This document shows, one piece after another, positions 1-4,720 of a DNA stretch of 11,822 bases. The DNA comes from Halobacteriales archaeon SW_9_67_24. GTDB taxonomy: Archaea > Halobacteriota > Halobacteria > Halobacteriales > Halococcaceae. Under the pieces are notes generated by a model. That model saw only the letters and a program-made list of their open reading frames with translations. It was not told the origin of the DNA and ran no database searches. Every line of letters begins with the position of its first letter. Within the stretch, counting starts at the first letter, position 1. The position numbers and the translations under genes are program-made. The stretch covers positions 11,067 to 22,888 of the forward strand of contig PXSV01000090.1 in assembly GCA_003022685.1 (NCBI GenBank), written 5' to 3'.

Positions 1-276
1 TACCGCCAGGGGTTCGGCAGCGTCGAAGGTGTCGGGCGCGATGCGTGTCCAGAGGATGACGTCCGTCGGTGTCGGCCCGCCGCTCGCGATCGACTGGGGG
101 AAGGTCCCGGCCGGATCGGCCCCAGGGTCGAAGTCGAAGACCGCCGTATCGCTCGCCGCGGAGGGAGCCATCGCGGTCGCGAGGTCGTGCGAGTCGAGCG
201 TCGACAGCAACGCCGAGTGGTCGTCCGCACCGCGCGAGGGTTCGTCGCGCCCGCCGATTCCCGCGTCGTTCGCCAT
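1..276 (-). CDS. phoD: PhoD-like alkaline phosphatase, N-terminal fragment (cut by window edge)
   Basis: Reading the minus strand from the ATG at 276 gives 92 codons without a stop up to the window edge, so only the N-terminus is present. Residues 59-81 (FPQSIASGGPTPTDVILWTR plus IAP) match the opening strand of the PhoD N-terminal domain, whose family pattern is FxxGVASGDPxPxxVxLWTR. PhoD enzymes are metal-dependent phosphomonoesterases or phosphodiesterases; the catalytic metallophosphatase domain would lie off the window. Residues 1-58 are polar and acidic. No twin-arginine motif or hydrophobic segment is visible, so this copy shows no Tat signal, unlike secreted bacterial PhoD. It lies on the same strand as the ribosomal cluster, 276 bp after the secY stop, and is probably a separate transcription unit. 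The family call is good; substrate and location are open. Confidence 0.8.
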   Translation of the reverse strand, partial: MANDAGIGGRDEPSRGADDHSALLSTLDSHDLATAMAPSAASDTAVFDFDPGADPAGTFPQSIASGGPTPTDVILWTRIAPDTFDAAEPLAV

Positions 277-393
277 GCACTGACAGTCGAAACCGAACCC
301 CATCCGCGTTGCGGTTGGTTCACCCGGGGCTGCAGAATCGGTGATTTGAGCCGAGCGTGGCTGTCCGATGTGGAGCGGGGCTGTGCGACGGGG

Positions 394-440
394 GCGGTGC
401 AGGGCGGTGCTGTTCGGTACGGAGTGGTGAAGAGCGGTGC
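394..440. repeat. Degenerate tandem repeat, 10-bp period, GCGGTGC core
   Basis: The heptamer GCGGTGC occurs exactly at 394-400, 404-410 and 434-440. The intermediate phases hold the variants TCGGTAC (414-420) and GTGGTGA (424-430). All five units keep the central GGT at an exact 10-bp spacing. The array is non-coding and sits about 120-165 bp upstream of the phoD start. It may be a degenerate minisatellite or a helically phased binding array; its function is unknown. Confidence 0.55.
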
Positions 441-462
441 TGAAAGCGCTAGTAGCTCTACC

Positions 463-486
463 GCGAACGAGCGCAGCGAGTGAGCG
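463..486. repeat. Haloarchaeal GAGCG-type intergenic repeat
   Basis: The core ACGAGCGCAGCGAGTG (467-482) is flanked by GCGA and AGCG. It has near mirror symmetry (GAGCG..GCGAG) rather than a perfect inverted repeat. It lies just beyond the secY-distal inverted repeat and is followed on the plus strand by GGTG and five T. From memory, strings of this kind are frequent near gene ends in haloarchaeal genomes; that was not searched here. A version differing at one of 16 positions is found inside the eL32 gene (5549-5564). Confidence 0.55.
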
Positions 487-497
487 GGTGTTTTTGC

Positions 498-555
498 TGA
501 ACCTTTTTACTGCGGAGGGTCGCCTTCGGTGACCCCCGCTTGCAAAAAAGGTTCA
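498..555 (-). terminator. Inverted repeat with U-run at the secY 3' end, probable terminator
   Basis: The outer arms are TGAACC (498-503) and GGTTCA (550-555), each followed inward by a homopolymer (T5 at 504-508, A6 at 544-549). The inner hairpin pairs GCGG (512-515) with CCGC (536-539), then GGGTC (517-521) with GACCC (531-535), then G522-T530 and CC-GG, with a TTC loop (525-527); A516 is bulged. On the minus strand the transcript reads the secY stop UGA, then ACC, then six U, then the hairpin. A U-run directly after the last gene is what archaeal termination uses; the hairpin may stabilise the 3' end. It may also be a dispersed palindromic element, because the arm includes the secY stop codon and is mirrored on the other strand. 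Confidence 0.65.
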
Positions 556-1983
556 GCCGAACATCTGGCGCATCATGGGATGCATCTCCATGAGCTGCTC
601 CTCGGCGATCTCCTCGTAGAGCTTGTAGGTGATCGAGACCGTCAGCAGGAGGCCCGTGCCGCCGACTGCCCCGATAGTGCCGAGCATGTTCGCGCCGACC
701 GCGAGTAGGCCCACCAGCGCCCCGCCGATCACCGTGACCTGGGGGATGTACCGTTCGAGGACCTTCTCGATCACCCCTGGGTTCTGCCGGAAGCCGGGGA
801 TCTGCATCCCGGAGTTCTGGATCTGCTTTGCGGTGGCCTCGGGGCCCATGTCGGCGGTCTCGACCCAGAAGATCGCGAAGATCGCGCCGCCGATCACCAT
901 GAACGTGAGATCGACCCCGATCCGGAGCGCGACCTGCCACGCCGCCTGACTCACCCCGATCCAGTCGTTCGGGGTGTAGATCGGTGCGAAGTAGTAGAAC
1001 AGCCCGGCGACCGGCTGGCCGTTCGAGTAGACGCCTGCCCACGCCGGCAGCCCGAACTGCGAGTTGAGGATGCGCCCGAGGAACTGGATGTTGGCCTGAA
1101 GCGCGCGCACGAGGATCATCGGCAGGACGCTCGCGTAGATCAGTTTCACCGGGAATCGCCCGCGAGCACCCTTGACCCGGGCGTGACTCAGCGGGATCTC
1201 GACCCGGACGCTCTCGGCGTACACCACCACCACGAAGATCAGCAGGGTAGTGAGCAGCGCCACGAGCTGGCCCTGACCGAGCAGCAGCGTCTGGAGGCCC
1301 GCACTCGTTAGCGGCGAGACCTCGATCGAACCGGTCAGGATCCCGAACCAACTCGCGAAGAAGCCCTCAGCGCTGATGAACCCGCCGACGAGCTTCTGGC
1401 TCACGCCGGCGACGATGAACAGTCCGATCCCGGAGCCGACGCCCCATTTCGAGATGACCTCGTCCATGAACAGGATCAACACCCCGCCGACGAAGATCTG
1501 AGTGAAGATCAGCCACTTCACGCCGACGAGGCCGATGCCGAGCGACGCCGCGAGCTGTTCGCTCGCCGGCAGGAAGTTGCCCGCGAACACCATCGGCAGC
1601 CCCGTGATACAGATCATCACGATCACGAGGAACTTCTGGAGTCCCTGATAGAGGATCTGATCCCGCGGGTCGTTGGTGTCGAGCCCGAGGAGGTTGGCCC
1701 CGCCGAGCAACTGGAGCACGATGCTCGCGGTCACGATCGGGCCGATCCCGAGCTGGAGGATCGATCCAGTGGCCCCCGCGAGGATCGTCCGGAACTGGCC
1801 GAACAGATCGCTCCCGGACCCCGCGGACGGCAGCCCGTAGAGCGTGACGTTCGTCAGGAAGAAGTACAGGACGAGCACGCCTGCCGTCCAGCCGAGCTTG
1901 CGTCTGAAGGGGACGTGACCCTCCGGTCGCCGGACGGAGGGCATCCGTGTCAACACCGGTTCGGCGGTTTCCTTCCAACCCAT
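553..1983 (-). CDS. secY: Preprotein translocase subunit SecY
   Basis: The 476-residue protein is the channel subunit of the Sec translocon (SecYE-beta) in the cell membrane, which moves unfolded proteins across and inserts membrane proteins. Ten membrane segments can be placed at about residues 31-50, 73-93, 116-135, 150-172, 180-200, 238-258, 281-301, 355-375, 413-432 and 434-454. The plug region follows segment 1 (about 51-70). The long cytosolic loop between segments 6 and 7 holds the basic VRVEIPLSHARVKGARGRFP stretch (259-278) that contacts the ribosome. The length is normal for archaeal SecY. I chose the ATG at 1983 because MGWKETAEPVLTRMPS is the family N-terminus. The frame is open upstream, but only across the uL15 tail. 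It starts 10 nt after uL15, has no clear Shine-Dalgarno sequence, and ends the cluster. Confidence 0.98.
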   Translation of the reverse strand: MGWKETAEPVLTRMPSVRRPEGHVPFRRKLGWTAGVLVLYFFLTNVTLYGLPSAGSGSDLFGQFRTILAGATGSILQLGIGPIVTASIVLQLLGGANLLGLDTNDPRDQILYQGLQKFLVIVMICITGLPMVFAGNFLPASEQLAASLGIGLVGVKWLIFTQIFVGGVLILFMDEVISKWGVGSGIGLFIVAGVSQKLVGGFISAEGFFASWFGILTGSIEVSPLTSAGLQTLLLGQGQLVALLTTLLIFVVVVYAESVRVEIPLSHARVKGARGRFPVKLIYASVLPMILVRALQANIQFLGRILNSQFGLPAWAGVYSNGQPVAGLFYYFAPIYTPNDWIGVSQAAWQVALRIGVDLTFMVIGGAIFAIFWVETADMGPEATAKQIQNSGMQIPGFRQNPGVIEKVLERYIPQVTVIGGALVGLLAVGANMLGTIGAVGGTGLLLTVSITYKLYEEIAEEQLMEMHPMMRQMFG

Positions 1984-1993
1984 TTTCGCGAGG

Positions 1994-2542
1994 TCAGGAC
2001 TCCGTGCTTGTAGCTTCTTCGTCCGAGTCTTCGTCGGCGTCCTCACGGTCGGCTTCGCCTCGCGCTGCGGTGTCGTCCTCGCGGTCGGCGAGGCGTTCCT
2101 CCCCACGGTCGCTCAGGACGGCCTCGCCACCCGCCTCGTCGAGCAGGTCGCGTGCGCTGTCGGAGAACGCGTCGGCGGTCACCGTCAGGGACTGCCGGAC
2201 CTGGCCGCCGCCGAGCACCTTCACGACGTCAGCCTCGTGGCCATCCTCGACGACATCGCGCGCGTCGAGCCGATAGCCGTCCTCGGTGTCCTCGGCGAGA
2301 TCGTCGGCGGCGTACAGCGCCGCGTCCTCGTCGAGCTCGCGGACGTCGATCGTGGAGACCTCCTCTTTGACCTTCTCCGGGCGGTCGAACCCGTGTTTGC
2401 CGAGCGGTCCGTAGTTGTGGAACTCGTGACTGTCACGCCCCGCGCGCCCGCGCCCGCCGCGGTGGCCGGCCCCGCGTCGATTCTTGTGGGAGCCGCCGCC
2501 GTGGGTGCGCGAGCCGCGCTGGCGTCGTTTCTTGCTTGTCAT
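1994..2542 (-). CDS. rpl15: 50S ribosomal protein uL15 (L15) with extended acidic C-terminus
   Basis: uL15 is an assembly-core protein of the large subunit that threads a basic N-terminal arm through 23S rRNA. Residues 1-60 show this arm: KKRRQRGSRTHGGGSHKNRR, then GAGHRGGRGRAG and the typical HEFHNYGPLGKHGFDRP. The globular part follows to about residue 145. Residues 146-182 are almost all Asp, Glu, Ala, Arg and Ser, giving 182 residues against about 165 in Haloarcula (from memory). The tail holds DDTAARGE (156-163), encoded by a 25-nt block also present in eL32. The gene begins 40 nt after uL30, the largest gap within the cluster, with no clear Shine-Dalgarno sequence before the ATG, and stops 10 nt before secY. 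Confidence 0.97.
   Translation of the reverse strand: MTSKKRRQRGSRTHGGGSHKNRRGAGHRGGRGRAGRDSHEFHNYGPLGKHGFDRPEKVKEEVSTIDVRELDEDAALYAADDLAEDTEDGYRLDARDVVEDGHEADVVKVLGGGQVRQSLTVTADAFSDSARDLLDEAGGEAVLSDRGEERLADREDDTAARGEADREDADEDSDEEATSTES
2053..2077 (-). repeat. 25-nt block shared exactly with eL32 (copy in uL15)
   Basis: The minus-strand block GACGACACCGCAGCGCGAGG plus CGAAG codes for DDTAARGE in the uL15 tail. The same 25 nt occurs at 5570-5594 in the eL32 gene, in the same reading frame. The flanks differ after the block, although both genes carry further GCCGACCGCGAGGAC-like acidic codons nearby. Confidence 0.8.
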
Positions 2543-2582
2543 CGTTGTGATCTGAGTAGTGTGGATCGGAGCCGGATCGTGC

Positions 2583-3047
2583 TCACCGCATCGCCGTCAG
2601 CAGCGCGTCGATGCCGTCGGTGTCGTGTTTGCCGAGCTCGCCGCCCTCCGGCGTCGGGTGTTTGACGCCGTCGTGGCCGCCGCGCGGCGGGTGGAGTCGG
2701 AGTGCGGGGGCGAGCCCCGCCTCCCGCAGCGTTGTCTCCTCCGCGAGCAGCGCTTCCGCAAGCCCTGCGAGATCGTCGTGTGGGGTGTTCTCGGTCACCC
2801 ACTCGTCGTCGATCGCCGCCGTGCCCTCGGCGGGTTCGCCACGGGTCCGAAGGGTGCGTTCGAGCACCGCCTGGCTCGGCTCGCCGTAGGCCACGTAGTC
2901 GTTGACCTTCGTGATCATTCCCCGATACGTGTCGGTTTCGGGGATCAGTGCGCAGTGATTCGTGCTGTGGACGTTGAGCATCGAGAGGGTGTCCGCGACC
3001 TCCTCGCTCATGTTGACCTCGCCCCGGAGCTGAACAAGCGCTTGCAT
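2583..3047 (-). CDS. rpl30: 50S ribosomal protein uL30 (L30)
   Basis: This large-subunit protein of 154 residues is in the long archaeal form; bacterial L30 has about 60. The N-terminal core MQALVQLRGEVNMSEEVADT (1-20) followed by LSMLNVHSTNHCALIP and TDTYRGMITKVNDYVAYG is the conserved ferredoxin-like uL30 fold. The C-terminal half carries the archaeal extension, ending in RLHPPRGGHDGVKH and a short tail. The ATG at 3047 overlaps the uS5 stop by one base (TGATG). A Shine-Dalgarno site matching the 16S tail over ten bases lies 5 nt upstream, so translation is probably coupled but independently strong. uL15 follows after 40 nt. Confidence 0.97.
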   Translation of the reverse strand: MQALVQLRGEVNMSEEVADTLSMLNVHSTNHCALIPETDTYRGMITKVNDYVAYGEPSQAVLERTLRTRGEPAEGTAAIDDEWVTENTPHDDLAGLAEALLAEETTLREAGLAPALRLHPPRGGHDGVKHPTPEGGELGKHDTDGIDALLTAMR

Positions 3048-3682
3048 CACTCGATCACCTCCCGTTTCTCTCGGGTGGGCTCGGGCACTCTCGCCTCGCC
3101 GGTCGCCCGGAGCGCGTTGAACGTCGCCTTCGCGAAGTTGACAGTCGTCCGGGTCGTCCCGGACGAGCGCGTCCAGATGTCCTCGATCCCGGCGAGTTCG
3201 AGCACTGAGCGGACGGTCTCCCCGCCCGCGAGTCCGAGTCCGCGGGGCGCGGGCCGGAGTTCGACCTCGACGCTGCCGGCCTTGCCGTCGGTACGGAGCG
3301 CGACGGTGTGAGGGCGGCCGCAGCCACACTCCCACGAGCCACAGCCCCGCGAGACGTTGACGATGTTCAGTTTCGCGATCCCGATCGCCTTCTGAATCGC
3401 CGAACCCACCTGGTCGTCACGGCCCTCCGCGTAGCCCACGTAGCCGTCGCGGTTGCCGATCGCGACCACACACCGGAACTTCACCCGGCGGCCGGAGTCG
3501 GTCATCCGCTGGACCATGTTGATGTCGAGAACGTCGTCCTCCAGCCCGGGAAGGAGCTGGTCGGTGATCTCGGGTTCCTTCAGCGGGAGGCCCGAGTTCA
3601 GCGCCTCGTCCATCGTGGTGATCTCCTCCTCGGCGACCTGCTTGCCGAGCCGCGTTCGCGGCTCCCAGCCGCGTCTACTCAT
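3047..3682 (-). CDS. rps5: 30S ribosomal protein uS5 (S5)
   Basis: uS5 is a small-subunit body protein near the mRNA entry channel that affects decoding accuracy. The 211 residues begin MSRRGWEPRTRLGKQV as in haloarchaeal S5. The dsRNA-binding-like N-terminal domain spans about 50-113 (FRCVVAIGNRDGYVGYAEG, 69-87). The archaeal Cys-rich loop GCGSWECGCGRPHT (113-126) has cysteines at 114, 119 and 121. The C-terminal domain ends with PRGLGLAGGETVRSVLELAG (146-165) and WTRSSGTTRTTVNFAKATFN. I chose the ATG at 3682 over a TTG at 3694, because GGAGGAACCG lies directly before this ATG and the extra residues MEEP would be that site translated. It overlaps uL18 by 8 nt and uL30 by 1 nt. Confidence 0.97.
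   Translation of the reverse strand: MSRRGWEPRTRLGKQVAEEEITTMDEALNSGLPLKEPEITDQLLPGLEDDVLDINMVQRMTDSGRRVKFRCVVAIGNRDGYVGYAEGRDDQVGSAIQKAIGIAKLNIVNVSRGCGSWECGCGRPHTVALRTDGKAGSVEVELRPAPRGLGLAGGETVRSVLELAGIEDIWTRSSGTTRTTVNFAKATFNALRATGEARVPEPTREKREVIE
3053..3062 (-). promoter_or_regulatory. Perfect 10-nt Shine-Dalgarno site for uL30
   Basis: On the minus strand GGAGGTGATC lies 5 nt before the uL30 ATG (3047). It is complementary to the usual archaeal 16S 3' end (GAUCACCUCC). The same bases encode the last residues of uS5 (REVIE), so a very strong start signal sits inside the upstream gene. Confidence 0.8.
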
Positions 3683-4256
3683 CGGTTCCTCCAAGCTCGT
3701 GGTCGAATTCGTCCATGATCGTCGTTCTGACCTCCTCGAAGTGCTCTGGCAGCTCGGTCGCGTCGAACCCGTTCGAGTAGAGGGGCTTGTCGCGCGATTC
3801 GGCGTACTCCGCGACGTGCTCGCCGCTGGTTCGCGACCACTCGGCGAACACCGAGTCGTTGTGCGGAACGTCGAGTCCGGCGTCGATCGCGCCCTCCTGG
3901 ATCGCGAACACCTTGTTACCCGGCGTCGCGGCGTTGAGACCGATGTCGAGAACTGCCTCGTCGACGTCGGTGTCTCGCGCGCGAAGCCCGGCGAGCAACC
4001 CCGTGAGGTACGCGCTCGGCAGGTTCCCCGTTGGAGCCTCCCAGCCGTACTCGGCGAGGTCGCCGGAGTTCGCGCTCGCGTGCGTTTCGTCGCCGTCGGG
4101 ACCGGGAGTCACCAGCTGCGCCCTGACGTGGCGGTTGCTCTTGCGAGCAACCAGTCGGGGTTTGCCTGATTTCAACAGGCGCAACCGCTGATGGTAGTCC
4201 GTCCGGACCTCCCGGCGGCGGCGCATCGGAACGTTGTATCGTGGTCCTGTTGCCAT
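3675..4256 (-). CDS. rpl18: 50S ribosomal protein uL18 (L18)
   Basis: uL18 binds 5S rRNA with uL5 and anchors it in the central protuberance of the large subunit. The 193-residue protein begins MATGPRYNVPMRRRREVRTD and continues YHQRLRLLKSGKPRLVARKSN, the basic archaeal uL18 N-terminus that contacts 5S rRNA. The mid region (VRAQLVTPGPDGDETHASA, LTGLLAGLRA, EAVLDIGL, GNKVFAIQEGAIDAGLDVPH) is the conserved core. The C-terminal part is the archaeal extension, ending in a short acidic tail. The ATG at 4256 follows the eL19 stop by 2 nt and has GGAGGAGT upstream at 4261-4268. The stop overlaps uS5 by 8 nt. Confidence 0.97.
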   Translation of the reverse strand: MATGPRYNVPMRRRREVRTDYHQRLRLLKSGKPRLVARKSNRHVRAQLVTPGPDGDETHASANSGDLAEYGWEAPTGNLPSAYLTGLLAGLRARDTDVDEAVLDIGLNAATPGNKVFAIQEGAIDAGLDVPHNDSVFAEWSRTSGEHVAEYAESRDKPLYSNGFDATELPEHFEEVRTTIMDEFDHELGGTDE

Positions 4257-4258
4257 GA

Positions 4259-4720
4259 TTACTCCTCCTGTATCTCGACACCGAACTCGTTCGTGGCGAA
4301 CGTCTCCAGCCGATCGACGCTGTCGAACTCGCCGCCGCCCGCCTTGTCGTAGAGCGCGCGGTACTGGGTTCGATCGAGCGTCCCGTCGGCCCGCAGCTCC
4401 TTCAGCCGGCGGCGCTGGGCCCGGATCCGCGAGACCCACGCGTCCTTGCGGTCCTCGCGGGCTCCGGCGGTCCCCTTCCGCGTGCCGGGGCCGCTCCGAT
4501 GGCCGGCGGCGCGTTTTTCCTCGCGCTCGCGCGCGCGACCACGGGAGTTCGACTTCGCCGCTTTCGATTCGATTGTTCCGTTGGCGATCTGCTCGCGGAT
4601 GTCCTCGCGGGTGATCGCTTCCGCGATCTCGCCCTGTGCGTCGGGGTCGAACCAGACGCGGTTCTTCCCGACATCGAGCACGTCCGCGGCCAGGCGTCGC
4701 TGTGCAGTCAGATCAGTCAT
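4259..4720 (-). CDS. rpl19e: 50S ribosomal protein eL19 (L19e)
   Basis: eL19 is an archaeal and eukaryotic large-subunit protein with no bacterial homologue, helical and highly basic, reaching toward the small subunit. It has 153 residues. MTDLTAQRRLAADVLDVGKN then RVWFDPDAQGEIAEAITRED is the family N-terminus. The centre (about 52-90) is rich in Lys, Arg, Ser and Gly (SKAAKSNSRGRARER, AAGHRSGPGTRKG). A helical C-terminal domain follows (WVSRIRAQRRRLKELRADG). The length is normal for haloarchaea. The start overlaps eL32 by 8 nt (ATGACTGA), with GAGGTGA and GGAG motifs just upstream. It ends with TAA, 2 nt before uL18. Confidence 0.97.
   Translation of the reverse strand: MTDLTAQRRLAADVLDVGKNRVWFDPDAQGEIAEAITREDIREQIANGTIESKAAKSNSRGRAREREEKRAAGHRSGPGTRKGTAGAREDRKDAWVSRIRAQRRRLKELRADGTLDRTQYRALYDKAGGGEFDSVDRLETFATNEFGVEIQEE

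Larger units (their letters stand above)
277..497. other. Non-coding spacer between phoD and secY
   Basis: No convincing gene is seen here on either strand; the short open frames have no recognisable protein features. The spacer contains the 10-bp-periodic GCGGTGC array (394-440) and the GAGCG-type repeat (463-486), and it ends at the secY-distal inverted repeat. It must hold the phoD promoter unless phoD is read through from secY, but I could not find a clear BRE/TATA pair at the expected distance. Confidence 0.6.

Noticed and set aside
394..440. A CRISPR array
   Set aside because: The units are 10 bp and degenerate, with no 25-40-bp repeats or unique spacers, and no cas genes are present.
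29..483. Short plus-strand open frames at the left end
   Set aside because: They are antisense to the phoD start or cover the repeat-rich spacer; no motif, no start signal and Arg/Ser-biased composition.
553..2106. SecY with 41 extra N-terminal residues
   Set aside because: The extra frame lies entirely over the uL15 tail and reads as a basic shadow peptide. The family N-terminus MGWKETAEP begins at 1983.
2543..2582. A definite promoter for uL15-secY
   Set aside because: No BRE or TATA-like element can be recognised in the 40-nt gap, so it is listed only as an observation.
3047..3694. uS5 starting at the TTG at 3694 (MEEPMSRRG)
   Set aside because: The extra codons are the Shine-Dalgarno site itself (TTGGAGGAACCG); the ATG at 3682 gives the conserved start.
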